Assembly (NCBI GenBank): GCA_038211475.1
Contig: JBBQVN010000061.1
Span: 1-19,900 of the forward strand
DNA from: JANYBT01 sp038211475
Lineage (GTDB): Bacteria; Acidobacteriota; Terriglobia; Terriglobales; Acidobacteriaceae
Length of the DNA: 19,900 bases
Reading direction: 5' to 3'
Shown piece by piece: positions 6,091-14,991 of the stretch; the stretch's first letter is position 1; each line of letters starts with the position of its first letter. The notes under the pieces are model-generated. The model saw only the letters and a program-made list of their open reading frames with translations, was not told the origin of the DNA and searched no databases. A program made the position numbers and the translations under genes.

Positions 6091-9000
6091 TTATGTGATT
6101 TCTGGCGCTGTCTTTGCCTTGCCTCGTTCCCGCCAGCCTTCAATGAGCAGATAGAGCACCGGGATAAAGAACAAATTCAAGATGGTGGACATAATCATGC
6201 CGCCGAAGACGGTGGTGCCGACCGAGTGACGGCCTTTTTCTCCGGCGCCCGAGGCAAAGACCAGCGGCACTACGCCCAGAATAAACGCCAGCGAGGTCAT
6301 TAGGATGGGGCGCAAGCGGATGCGGGCCGATTCCACTGCGGCCTCGGCGATGCTCAAGCCGCGATGCCGCAACTGTTCGGCGAACTCTACGATCAGAATC
6401 GCATTCTTGCTCGACAGGCCCACCAACATCACCAGTCCGATCTGGCAATAGACGTCGTTCTCCAGGCCGCGCCCCCATACCGCAACCAGTGCGCCCAGCA
6501 ATGCCATGGGAACCGCCAACAGCACAATGAAGGGCAGCACGAAACTCTCGTACTGCGCCGAGAGCGTCAGGTAAACCACCAGAATGCCCAGCCCGAACAA
6601 GATGAAAGCGGTGCCGCCCGATTGCAATTCTTCCAGAGAAAGGCCCGTCCACTCGTAGGTGTAGCCCTGCGGGAATACCTTCTTACTCAAGTCTTCCATT
6701 GCCGTAATGGCCTGGCCCGAACTGAAACCGGGGGCCGCCGAGCCGTCGATTTCCGCTGACCGGAACAGGTTGTAGTGGCTGATGACTTGGGGCGTAGTGG
6801 TCTGCGTAATCGTCAGCAGATTGCCCAGCGGGATCATCGCGCCAGAATCCGAGCGGACGTAATACTGCTTGATGTCATCCGCATTGGAGCGGAATTGCTG
6901 GTCGGCCTGTACATACACACGATACGACCGGTTGTTGAAGTCGAAATCATTGACGTAGGTGGAGCCCATGTTCACGCCCAGCGTCTCGGTGATTTGTTGC
7001 AAGGAAACGTGCAGGCTTTTGGCCTTCTCGCGGTCGATGGTGATCAGGTATTGAGGATCATTGGCGGTGTAGCTGGAAAACACTCCGGTCAGGTCCTTGC
7101 GCTGATTGCCTTGCGCGCTCATGTCCTGGGTAACCTTGGACAATTCTTCGAGCGTATGTCCGCCCTGGTCCTGGACCTGGAACTGGAAACCGCCGAACTG
7201 ACCTAGACCGTTGACCGCGCGGGTGGCTCGAAGGGAAAGACCAGTGCGCCATTCACGCCGAACAAAGGGCCGCGAATTTTATTCAAAACCGCACTGGCAT
7301 TGTGCGAGCCGCCCTTACGCTTGGAGTAGGGTTGCAACGTGGCGAAAATGATGCCCCGATTGGGCGCGCTGCCGGCAAAGCTGAATCCGGAAATGGCAAA
7401 GATGTTCTGGATTTCCGGAACTCCACGAAGCACTTTCTCCACCTGTTGATTGATTTGGTTTGTGTATTGCAATGACGCGCCCGAGGGCGATTGCACCGCG
7501 ATAATCAAGTAGCCCTGGTCTTCAGTGGGCACGAATCCCTTGGGCACGCGGCCAAACACGAAGTAGGTCAGGCCCAAGCCCACCAGAAATAAGATCACCG
7601 CAAGTACGCGGAGCTTCAGGAACGCAGTCAGGGCGCGCCGATAGCCCTCAATCACTGCGTTGATGACGCGGTCCACTCCCCGGAAAAACGCACCTTTCTT
7701 GCCGTGTTGGCGACCCAAGAGGATGGCCGAGAGCGACGGCGTGAGGGTTAGCGCGTTGAACGCGGAAATCGCGATGGAGAATGCAATGGTCAAAGCGAAC
7801 TGGCGGAAGAGGATTCCGGTAGTGCCCGGAAAGAACGCCACCGGCACGAAGACGGCGACCAGCACCAGCGAGGTCGCGATGACTGCACCCGCAACTTCTC
7901 TCATGGCGTCGGACGAGGCCTTGTGGGGATCAGTCTCACCCTCCTGCAGGTGGCGCTCGATGTTTTCAATCACCACAATGGCGTCATCCACCACCAGCCC
8001 GGTAGCCAGGGTGATGCCAAACAAAGTGAGAGTATTGATGGAAAATCCCAGAAGCTTGATGAAGGCGAATGTCCCGATCAGCGAAACCGGGATGGTGACC
8101 GCCGGAATGATGGTGCTGCGCCAGTCTTCCAGAAAAACGAAAATCACCAGGATGACCAGCACAATGGCAATGCCAAGAGTGCTCAGCACTTCCTGGATGG
8201 ATTCGCTTACCGCCTCGGTAGTATCGAAAGCGTTTTCATACTGCATGCCGGGCGGGAAGTGCTTGGATAGACGGTCGAGCTCGGCGAGGGCATGGCGGCG
8301 GACGTCGAGCGCGTTGGCGTCAGAAAGCTGCGTGATGCCGAGCCCCACTGAGTCGCGACCGTTGTAGCGGAGGTCGGAACTATAATCTTCCGCGCCCAAC
8401 TCCGCGCGTCCAACGTCCTTCAACCGCACCAGGGTTCCGTCAGCATTGCTTTTTAGGATGACGCTTTCGAACTGATTTGCCTCGGAGAGCCGGCCCACGG
8501 CGCGGACGCTGATCTGGTACTGCTGTCCGGATTGAGTGGGGGGCTGGCCCACTTGCCCGGCGGCAACTTCCACGTTCTGCTCTTGCAGGGCGCTTACTAC
8601 ATCGGAGGCAGTCAGAGAGCGGCTGGCCATGCGCACCGGATCAAGCCACAATCGCATGGAGTATTTGCGTTCGCCGAAAATGATGACATCGGCCACGCCG
8701 GGCACTCGCTTCAGAGCGTCCTTCACATACACGTCAAGGTAGTTGCTCATGAACAGCGGCGAGTAGCGTCCATCGGGCGAATATACGGCAGCACCGAAAA
8801 CAAAATTGTTGGAACTCTTGGCGACGGTGACGCCCACCGCCTTGACGGCGCCGGGCAGCCGCCCCTGCGCGGTATTGACCCGGTTTTGGATATCCACCGC
8901 GGCCAGATCGGCGTCGCGGCTTAAATCAAAAGTGGCCGTGATCTGGCTCAGTCCGTCGTTCGCGCTGGAGGAACTGATGTACTTCATCCCCTGCGCACCA

Positions 9001-9212
9001 TTGATCTGCTGCTCCAGCGGAGTGGTCACCGCAGATTCCACGGTCTGGGCGCTGGCGCCGGTATAGAAGCTGGTAACCGAGACTTGGGGCGGCGCCAACT
9101 GGGGGAATTGGGCAATGGGAAGCGAAGGAATGACCACCGCGCCCGCCAGAATAATCAGCAGCGCGCTTACCGTGGCGAATACCGGCCTGCGGATAAAGAA
9201 ATCAACGAACAT
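6091..9212 (-). pseudogene. RND (HAE1/AcrB-type) efflux pump inner-membrane subunit, frameshifted
   Basis: The first part (9212 to 7203) begins MFVDFFIRRPVFATVSALL, the family's N-terminal helix. It contains the proton-relay aspartates in GLVVDDAIVVIENIER and runs to FPFEPPA. It then goes out of frame and stops at 7203. The second part, in a shifted frame from 7215, resumes VNGLGQFGGFQFQVQDQGG and includes the partner lysine in GLSSKNAILIVEFAEQLR, ending APEIT at 6091. Joined, they give about 1,039 residues, the normal length for this family. The break at 7215-7218 lies in a GCGCGG run, where two extra bases or one lost base would do it. The family pumps drugs, dyes or lipids from the inner membrane or periplasm. 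It lies 71 bases after the adaptor gene, forming an operon. Real inactivation and a sequencing indel cannot be told apart here. Confidence 0.88.
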
Positions 9213-9283
9213 GGGGGTTGCTCAGTGCTTTCTTGTTTACTGGTAATGGTGTAGATCGTGGCTCGTCGTGCTCCGCTTCGTGA

Positions 9284-10399
9284 TTAAGTACCGGCCGGTG
9301 CGCTCTGTTCCTGGATCGAGACCGGTGCGCCGTCTACTAGAAACTGCGTGCCTCCGACGACGACCTTGTCGCCGGCTTTCACGCCGCCTAGTACAACATA
9401 GTCATTGCCGACAATCTGTCCGACCTGGATCGCTTTCTGGTGGGCCACTACTCCGCCCTTAGCGTCCGCTTCGGCGACAAACACAAAGTAGAGGGCTCCA
9501 ATGCGGTTCACTGAGAGCACGGGCACGGTGGGTTGGTCGTTGCTTCCCCAGATCACGCGGGCGCGGATAAATTGCGCAGTACGCAGCGCGTCCTTCTGGT
9601 TCGCGACCGATGCCTTCGCCAATACCGACTGGGTAGTGTTATCCACCTGCGGAGAAACGAAGGTAATGCGGCTGTTGGCCAGTACCTTACCCGCGCCGTC
9701 CACTAACTGCACCGGAAGATTCATTTTCAAGCGGGGAGCAATTTCAATGGGTACGTAGATGTAGGCTTCGAGCGCACCGGGCCGATCCACGGTGGTGAGC
9801 AGCGTAGAAGTAGTGACACGGTCGCCCACCCTCACTGGAATGTCACCCACCTGGCCGGCGCGAGGCGCGACAACCTTGTAGTAGCGGAGCTGCACAGATT
9901 CCTGCCGCACCGTGGCTTGCGATGCTTGCATTTGGGCCTGCGCGGAATCCAGGCTCGCCTTGGCCTGGTCAAGCTCCTGCTTGCTGACCACTTGAGCGGA
10001 GTACAACCCCTGCACCCGTTCATATTGTTGCTGGGCCAGCTTGACGTCGGCCTGCTTGGCGGACTGCATGTCTTGCTGGGTGCGCAGCGTGGCTTGCTGT
10101 CGCGATGGGTCGATCTGCATGATGGGCGAGCCCGCCGCCACGCGGTCGCCGGAGTGGACATAGATCTGGGTAATCTGCCCTTCGACCTGCGGCATCAGCA
10201 CCGCCGAATCGCGCGACTTCAGGGTCGCGACGTATTGGGTGGACTCGTCAACCCTCGACGGCTGAATAGTGACAACCTTAACCGGCACCGCCTGGGGTCC
10301 CGTTGGCGCGGCGGCTTTTTTGGCGCCGCAACCGGCCATGCTGAGCGCTGCGCACGCCAGAATTGTAGCTGTCCATCCCGACAGCTCTTGCCTGCTCAT
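9284..10399 (-). CDS. RND efflux periplasmic adaptor (membrane fusion) lipoprotein
   Basis: This 371-residue product starts at ATG 10399, chosen for its GAGG ribosome site and because a lipoprotein signal follows: MSRQELSGWTATILACAA, then the lipobox Met-Ala-Gly-Cys24. Mature order: a lipoyl half (VPVKVVTIQPSRVDESTQYV; VEGQITQIYVHSGDRVAAGS), a coiled-coil hairpin rich in Gln, Ala and Lys (about residues 95-165), the second lipoyl half (APRAGQVGDIPVRVGDRV), then beta-barrel and membrane-proximal domains. Adaptors of this class bridge the inner-membrane RND pump and a TolC-like channel. It is the first gene of the pump operon; no outer-membrane channel gene is nearby. A palindrome at 10459-10475 lies in the likely promoter region. 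Confidence 0.93.
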   Translation of the reverse strand: MSRQELSGWTATILACAALSMAGCGAKKAAAPTGPQAVPVKVVTIQPSRVDESTQYVATLKSRDSAVLMPQVEGQITQIYVHSGDRVAAGSPIMQIDPSRQQATLRTQQDMQSAKQADVKLAQQQYERVQGLYSAQVVSKQELDQAKASLDSAQAQMQASQATVRQESVQLRYYKVVAPRAGQVGDIPVRVGDRVTTSTLLTTVDRPGALEAYIYVPIEIAPRLKMNLPVQLVDGAGKVLANSRITFVSPQVDNTTQSVLAKASVANQKDALRTAQFIRARVIWGSNDQPTVPVLSVNRIGALYFVFVAEADAKGGVVAHQKAIQVGQIVGNDYVVLGGVKAGDKVVVGGTQFLVDGAPVSIQEQSAPAGT

Positions 10400-10458
10400 A
10401 AAATTGCCTCGAAGCGACAAAAATTGGATCCTCAACAATGTCGTTTGATTCTAACGAT

Positions 10459-10475
10459 GCGCTATACGATAGCGC
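10459..10475. promoter_or_regulatory. Palindrome upstream of the efflux operon
   Basis: GCGCTAT, ACG, ATAGCGC: perfect seven-base arms with a three-base centre, 60 bases before the adaptor ATG. Efflux operons are often controlled by TetR- or MarR-type repressors at such sites, but no regulator gene is adjacent. Confidence 0.4.
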
Positions 10476-10674
10476 CACAGGCTACCTGAAACGATTTCGT
10501 AATACTGCTAGGAGCGTCTCTAACGGCTCTTGAGCGCTGACTTCAGAGGCGCCGCCAAAGCTCATCAAAATCCAGGCATCGACCTTGATGCCGCCAGCCG
10601 TCACTAACATTTGCATTCACAAGATGATTAGTAGATTCCCCTGCCACCGTCCACGCTGCTAAAAATATTGCTTC

Positions 10675-10683
10675 TGTTACATT
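10675..10683 (+). promoter_or_regulatory. Extended -10 at leaderless distance before the threonine aldolase gene
   Basis: TG-T-TACATT ends six bases before ATG 10690, so transcription should begin at or next to the start codon. There is no purine-rich ribosome site. Confidence 0.35.
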
Positions 10684-10689
10684 TTCCCT

Positions 10690-11733
10690 ATGACACCGAA
10701 GCGCAGCTTCGCCAGTGATAATAACGCGATTGTTCATCCAGAAGTGATGGAAGCCCTGACGCGCGCCAATGAAGGCCATGTGGTGGGCTATGGGGACGAC
10801 CCCTACACGGCGTCTGCCGTGCGCAAGTTTGAAGAGCACTTTGGCGAGGGCATTGCTGTGTTTTTCGTGTTCAACGGCACTGCGGCCAATGTGCTGAGCC
10901 TGAGCGCGCTGGCGCAGCCGTATCATGCGGTGATCTGCGCCGAGGCCGCTCACATCAGCACCGATGAATGCGGCGCGCCAGAGAAATTCACCGGCTGCAA
11001 ACTGTTGGGCATCCCTACGGCCGACGGCAAGCTCACCGCTGATGCCGTGGCCCACGCGTATCACGGCATCGGCGACCAGCACCATGTGCAGCCGCGTCTG
11101 CTTTCAATCACCCAGGCCACCGAAATGGGAACCGTCTACAAACCTGCGGAGGTGAGGGCGCTGGCGGATTGGACACACCAACGCAAAATGTACCTGCATA
11201 TGGACGGCGCCCGCATCTCGAATGCAGCCGCCAGCCTGGGGTTGGGGCTACGACAGGTGAGCCGCAACTGCGGCGTGGATGTGCTCTCATTCGGCGGGAC
11301 CAAGAATGGACTGATGGGCGCCGAGGCGGTTGTGTTCTTCGATGCCGCGCTGGCGCAGCACTTCCTGTTTCGGCGGAAACAGAGCATGCAACTTGCTTCG
11401 AAGATGCGCTTTCTCTCGGCGCAGATGGAGGCGCTGCTGACCAACGACCTCTGGCGGCGCAATGCGGAACATGCGAACCAGATGGCCCGCCTCCTGGAAA
11501 AAGAACTGGGGGCGATCCCCGAAGTGCGCATTGTTTATCCCGTCGAAGGCAACGGAGTGTTTGCGCAGATTCCGCGCAGGGCCATCGCGGCTATTCAGAA
11601 GCGATATTTCTTCTATGTGTGGAACGAAGAAGAAAACGTAGTGCGCTGGATGTGCTCGTTTGATACGACCGAACAGGATGTGCGGGAGTTTGCGCGCTTT
11701 GTCGGCGAAACCATTAGCAGAGGCGGACAGTAG
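10690..11733 (+). CDS. ltaE: Low-specificity L-threonine aldolase (PLP-dependent)
   Basis: This 347-residue protein belongs to the beta-eliminating lyase/threonine aldolase group of fold-type I PLP enzymes. It begins RSFASDNNAIVHPEVMEAL, with the family's SDN near the start. It has GYGDDPYTASAVRKFEEHFG, the phosphate-site FNGTAANVL (61-69), a PLP-stacking His in AEAAHIS (His88), the pyridine-binding Asp in HMDGAR (Asp172) and the Schiff-base lysine in SFGGTKNGLMGAE (Lys205). It cleaves threonine or allo-threonine to glycine and acetaldehyde in the cytoplasm. No ribosome site precedes the ATG, and a -10-like box sits right before it, suggesting a leaderless message. Substrate stereochemistry cannot be read from sequence. 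The next gene downstream, an aminotransferase, is 50 bases away. Confidence 0.92.
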   Translation: MTPKRSFASDNNAIVHPEVMEALTRANEGHVVGYGDDPYTASAVRKFEEHFGEGIAVFFVFNGTAANVLSLSALAQPYHAVICAEAAHISTDECGAPEKFTGCKLLGIPTADGKLTADAVAHAYHGIGDQHHVQPRLLSITQATEMGTVYKPAEVRALADWTHQRKMYLHMDGARISNAAASLGLGLRQVSRNCGVDVLSFGGTKNGLMGAEAVVFFDAALAQHFLFRRKQSMQLASKMRFLSAQMEALLTNDLWRRNAEHANQMARLLEKELGAIPEVRIVYPVEGNGVFAQIPRRAIAAIQKRYFFYVWNEEENVVRWMCSFDTTEQDVREFARFVGETISRGGQ

Positions 11734-11766
11734 CACCCGGGCCCCATTCTGAGTAGCAGCACTCCT

Positions 11767-11774
11767 GCTAGAAT
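11767..11774 (+). promoter_or_regulatory. -10 box at leaderless distance before the DegT-family gene
   Basis: TAGAAT at 11769-11774, preceded by TG at 11766-11767 in the extended -10 position. Transcription would start near 11781, within three bases of the GTG start. No ribosome site is present. Confidence 0.4.
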
Positions 11775-11783
11775 TTCTTTTCT

Positions 11784-12935
11784 GTGAGCGCCCCCCCTGA
11801 GCCCGTGCCCTTGCTTGACCTGCGCCGCCAGTATGCCGGCCTGCGGGAAGATATTGTGGCTACCATCACTCGCGTGTGTGATTCGCAAACTTTTATTTTA
11901 GGGCCGGAAGTGGAAGCGCTGGAGCGTGAGATTGCGGCCTTCACCGGGTCGGCCGATGCCGTGGGATGTTCCTCCGGCACCGAGGCGCTGTGGCTGGCTT
12001 TGATGTCCATCGGTGCGGGCGTTGGGAAGAGCGTGATCACTACTCCCTTCAGTTTTTTTGCTTCGGCCAGCTCTATAGCGCGGACCGGAGCGCGGCCGGT
12101 GTTCGTGGACATCGACCCCGGCACCTTGAACCTGGATCCATCCAAAGTGGGGGAATTGCTGACGGAGAGTCCTCCACCCAATGCGTGCGCCATTCTTCCG
12201 GTCCATCTTTACGGGCAGTGCGCCAACATGGACGAATTTCTCCGAATCGGCAAGCAGCATGGCCTACCGGTCATCGAAGATGCGGCGCAAGCCATCGGTG
12301 CGGCGTGGAGCGGACGGCCTGCCGGGTCGATGGGAGCGGCGGCGGCGTTCAGCTTTTATCCCACCAAAAATTTGAGCGCTTACGGCGACGCTGGCATGGT
12401 GACGACCAACTCGCGGGAGCGGGCAGAGCACATGCGCCGCTTGCGCAATCACGGCAGCCCGCGGCGCTACTACCACGACGAACTCGGCTGGAACGGGCGG
12501 ATGGACGCAATCCAGGCGGCGGTGCTGCGAGTGAAATTGCCGCATGTCATGGAGTGGAATGAAGCCCGACGGCAACACGCGCACGGGTATGACCATCTTC
12601 TGGAAGCGGCCGGATTGACGGGCGGAACCGCGCCACCGCTGCGCATTTTGAATCGCGCGCCAGAGGCCACCCATATTTTTCACCAGTATGTGGTATGCGC
12701 AAGAAACCGTGATGCACTGCGGCAGCATTTGGCGGATCGGAAGATTGGGTCGGAAGTGTATTATCCGGTGCCGCTGCACTTACAAACGTGCTTTGCATAT
12801 CTGAGGCATCGTGAAGGCGACTTTCCCGAGTCGGAGCGGGCAGCGAAGGAAGTACTGGCGCTCCCCATGTTTCCGGAGCTGACGGACGAAGAAATTACAA
12901 GAGTAGTTGCGGCGATCGGCGATTTTTATTCGTAG
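11784..12935 (+). CDS. DegT/DnrJ/EryC1/StrS family PLP aminotransferase
   Basis: The product has 383 residues from GTG 11784. It carries the family landmarks: VPLLDLRRQYAGLREDI at the start, CSSGTEALWLAL (62-73, PLP phosphate), TTPFSFFASASSI, PVHLYGQCANMD, EDAAQAIGA (Asp166 to the PLP ring nitrogen), FSFYPTKNLSAYGDAGMV (Lys195, Schiff base) and LGWNGRMDAIQAAVL. Members transfer an amino group to nucleotide-linked keto sugars for surface polysaccharide or antibiotic sugars; some act as regulators or dehydratases. The exact sugar cannot be told, and no sugar-nucleotide gene is adjacent. The start lacks a ribosome site and may be leaderless; the GTG at 11802 is an alternative. It ends 16 bases from the convergent SH3b gene. 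Confidence 0.9.
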   Translation: MSAPPEPVPLLDLRRQYAGLREDIVATITRVCDSQTFILGPEVEALEREIAAFTGSADAVGCSSGTEALWLALMSIGAGVGKSVITTPFSFFASASSIARTGARPVFVDIDPGTLNLDPSKVGELLTESPPPNACAILPVHLYGQCANMDEFLRIGKQHGLPVIEDAAQAIGAAWSGRPAGSMGAAAAFSFYPTKNLSAYGDAGMVTTNSRERAEHMRRLRNHGSPRRYYHDELGWNGRMDAIQAAVLRVKLPHVMEWNEARRQHAHGYDHLLEAAGLTGGTAPPLRILNRAPEATHIFHQYVVCARNRDALRQHLADRKIGSEVYYPVPLHLQTCFAYLRHREGDFPESERAAKEVLALPMFPELTDEEITRVVAAIGDFYS

Positions 12936-12951
12936 TGGACGACGGTCGAGC

Positions 12952-14142
12952 TCAACCTTTTTTCTTGCGTTTGCCTCTACTGCGCCGGGGCGTACTTCGC
13001 GCGTGTTCGCGTTTCGTCTTGGCGTGGATGGAAGGCTTGGCAGGTTCTTCTCCCGGCGCATACACCCGGCGCACGATGGGCGTGATCAACTTGTATTTCT
13101 TTTCAAATAGCTTGCCGGTGTCGTCTTTCGTGCGCACCACGAATACCGGCAGCTTGCCATCTTTGCCAAAATCCTCCTGGCCGACCGTGACGGGGAGCAT
13201 ACCTTCGAGGCTACGCTCGCGATACGCCGTCTCATAGCGATGCCTGCGCACGTTCCAGGTGAATACGCGGATTTGATCGAAGTCATCCGGCGCACCATCT
13301 TTGGACTCGGTCATGGCGGCAAGATATTGCGGAACTTCCTTGTCTTCGTCCCGCACCCGGTTCAGGGCAAAGAAAGCCACAAAGCGTTGGCCCTCCGCAT
13401 ATTGCGCGATTTCGAGCGGCACATTGAGGTCCACCATGCGGGCCAGCACCCAACCGACCCGTCCGCGAGGATCACGAACCAGCGACCAGTCTTCGAGCAC
13501 CGGCTTGGGCGGCGGCGCGGCGACCGCAGCCGTCTTAGGGGCTTCCGGCTTAGGGGGTGGCTGGATCGCGGCTGCGGCAGGTGCAGCAGGCTTGGGCGCG
13601 GCCTTCGCCGACTGCGGCTTGGGCAGTTGCAGCTTGTCGCCGGCAACCGGATAGTGCGTCGGCGCAGGCACAGATTTGTCCACGAAGGCCCGCCGCAGGA
13701 CTTCCAATTTCTCGCCTGAGGCCAGTTGATAAAGGTGCTCGGTCTCGCGTCCCGGCTCTACGTGGAGATTAGTTTCGTTGCGGGTTGCGCCCGTCGCTTG
13801 CACCGGAGCATTCTTGGCGCCCGCCGCCAGTTTCTCAAATCCATCGAAGACTTCCTGCGACGCCAACCCGCGCTGCTCCAGCCACCCTTCCTGTCCGTTA
13901 GCCAGACGCACTTGCAGGAAGCGCCGCTGCTTGGCCAACACCTCGACGCGGTCCCCGTTCTTGAGCGTGGCGATCTTGTTGTAAACCACGGCCACGCGGT
14001 CGCGCAAAGTAGCTTGCGGCGCAGATACATAGGCCACTTCCGCCGCTTTGGCCTGGCGCACGCGCTTGCAGCCCGGAAGGCCGGCCAGGCACGCCGCCAC
14101 TAAAATCAGCGCTACACGTTTTGGATTGGAGATTCGCAACAA
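12952..14142 (-). CDS. SH3b-domain lipoprotein with Pro/Ala-rich insertion
   Basis: This 396-residue product has a lipoprotein signal (ALILVAACLAGLPGC, lipobox Cys25). A first bacterial SH3 domain spans about 42-95 (DRVAVVYNKIATLKNGDRVE, ending EGWLEQRGLA). A second SH3b begins at about 122 (NETNLHVEPGRETEHLYQLA, then GEKLEVLRR). It is interrupted at about 155-217 by a low-complexity Pro/Ala/Lys stretch, then resumes WSLVRDPRGRVGWVLARMVD (219-238). A third globular part (about 241-362) contains FVAFFALNRVRDED and IRVFTWNVRRHRYETAYRER. The tail is strongly basic (RRSRGKRKKKG). SH3b domains usually bind peptidoglycan or peptides, so an envelope role is likely. The start is one of two adjacent TTG codons, with no clear ribosome site. 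Its function is otherwise unknown. Confidence 0.8.
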   Translation of the reverse strand: MLRISNPKRVALILVAACLAGLPGCKRVRQAKAAEVAYVSAPQATLRDRVAVVYNKIATLKNGDRVEVLAKQRRFLQVRLANGQEGWLEQRGLASQEVFDGFEKLAAGAKNAPVQATGATRNETNLHVEPGRETEHLYQLASGEKLEVLRRAFVDKSVPAPTHYPVAGDKLQLPKPQSAKAAPKPAAPAAAAIQPPPKPEAPKTAAVAAPPPKPVLEDWSLVRDPRGRVGWVLARMVDLNVPLEIAQYAEGQRFVAFFALNRVRDEDKEVPQYLAAMTESKDGAPDDFDQIRVFTWNVRRHRYETAYRERSLEGMLPVTVGQEDFGKDGKLPVFVVRTKDDTGKLFEKKYKLITPIVRRVYAPGEEPAKPSIHAKTKREHARSTPRRSRGKRKKKG

Positions 14143-14317
14143 GAATGCTGGCGGAGTTTTCCGTCCCGCTTAGACGTTATCAAATTTCGCGCCAGAGCTC
14201 TGTGAGTATTGGCAAGGATTTTTCGTCGCGTGTTGATTACCGTGGTCACGTTTACACGCCCACTCCACCATCCTACGATGAACTCATCCATGGCAGTTCT
14301 GGGGAGGGCTGCCGGCT

Positions 14318-14362
14318 AAGCGCCTCGGACCATATGATTCGAGATGATTCGAGGCGCTTTTT
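14318..14362 (+). terminator. Rho-independent terminator with no obvious gene before it
   Basis: Perfect ten-base arms AAGCGCCTCG (14318-14327) and CGAGGCGCTT (14350-14359) are followed by TTTTT. It is oriented rightward. The gene to its left is on the minus strand, so the transcript it ends would have to start within about 14143-14310. The loop and right arm contain two tandem copies of ATGATTCGAG (14334-14353). Confidence 0.6.
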
Positions 14363-14414
14363 GCAACTCCGCTCGGCCATGCGACTTCCCTCACCGCTTT
14401 GCATCTATATGAAG

Positions 14415-14423
14415 TGGTAAAAT
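14415..14423 (+). promoter_or_regulatory. Extended -10 promoter element for trxA
   Basis: TG-G-TAAAAT at 14415-14423 is an extended -10, 60 bases before the trxA ATG and just after the terminator ending at 14362. No good -35 is seen, which is usual for extended -10 promoters. Confidence 0.4.
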
Positions 14424-14482
14424 CGCCTTCGTTTGAGTTGGCGGAAAGCTCGTCGCCCGCCCAACCAAGGCTCAGGAGGCTT

Positions 14483-14812
14483 ATGGCAAGCAATGCAATT
14501 ATTGAAGTGAGTGATGCTAATTTTGACGCGAACGTTCTGAAGTCAGAGCATCCGTTTCTAGTAGATTTCTGGGCAGTCTGGTGCGGTCCGTGCAAGGCCA
14601 TTGCGCCCATCGTCGACGAACTCGCAACTGAGTATCAGGGCAAGGTGAAGGTCGGCAAGATGGATATAGACTCGAATCCAGCAACCCCCCAACGCTACGG
14701 CGTGCGCGGCATCCCCACGCTGCTCGTGTTTAAGGGCGGCGAAGTAAAAGAGCAGATCGTGGGTTACGTATCCAAAGAAACCATCCAGAAGGCGCTCGAC
14801 AAGCATCTGTAA
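14483..14812 (+). CDS. trxA: Thioredoxin
   Basis: This 109-residue protein starts at ATG 14483, directly after AGGAGG. It has the full thioredoxin fold: SDANFDANVL, then VDFWAVWCGPCKAIAPIVDE with the redox pair in WCGPC (33-37), KMDIDSNPATPQRYGVRGIP with the cis-proline, and TLLVFKGGEVKEQIVGYVSK. It reduces protein disulfides in the cytoplasm using thioredoxin reductase. The gene stands alone: it has its own likely promoter, and a hairpin lies 13 bases past the stop. An upstream in-frame start at 14399 would add 28 residues unlike any thioredoxin, so it is rejected. Confidence 0.97.
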   Translation: MASNAIIEVSDANFDANVLKSEHPFLVDFWAVWCGPCKAIAPIVDELATEYQGKVKVGKMDIDSNPATPQRYGVRGIPTLLVFKGGEVKEQIVGYVSKETIQKALDKHL

Positions 14813-14824
14813 ACTCCAAGTCGG

Positions 14825-14846
14825 GGGCAGGTTCCTTAGCCTGCCC
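14825..14846 (+). terminator. Hairpin after trxA, possible terminator
   Basis: GGGCAGG and CCTGCCC arms with an eight-base loop, 13 bases beyond the trxA stop. No proper T-run follows, so termination is only likely. A second perfect hairpin (GTCTAGCC-TT-GGCTAGAC, 14921-14938) lies between trxA and the convergent glpK and could act on either transcript. Confidence 0.4.
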
Positions 14847-14991
14847 TGCTTGAGCTTTCAATCATTTCTAGGCTGTCGAGTCTAGAATCGTCTACGCCCC
14901 GATTCGTCTCCCCCCTAGTTGTCTAGCCTTGGCTAGACACTCGGCACGATCAAAGTTCTTCACGCCTCGCCGTTCTTGGCTCCGTCCAGAA

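Noticed and set aside
10543..11085. A 180-codon minus-strand open frame
   Set aside because: It lies largely antisense to the threonine aldolase gene, whose protein carries all catalytic residues; the antisense product has no family features.
14121..14420. A 99-codon rightward open frame between the SH3b gene and trxA
   Set aside because: It overlaps the start of the SH3b gene and reads straight through the terminator hairpin at 14318-14362; it has no ribosome site and no recognisable motif.
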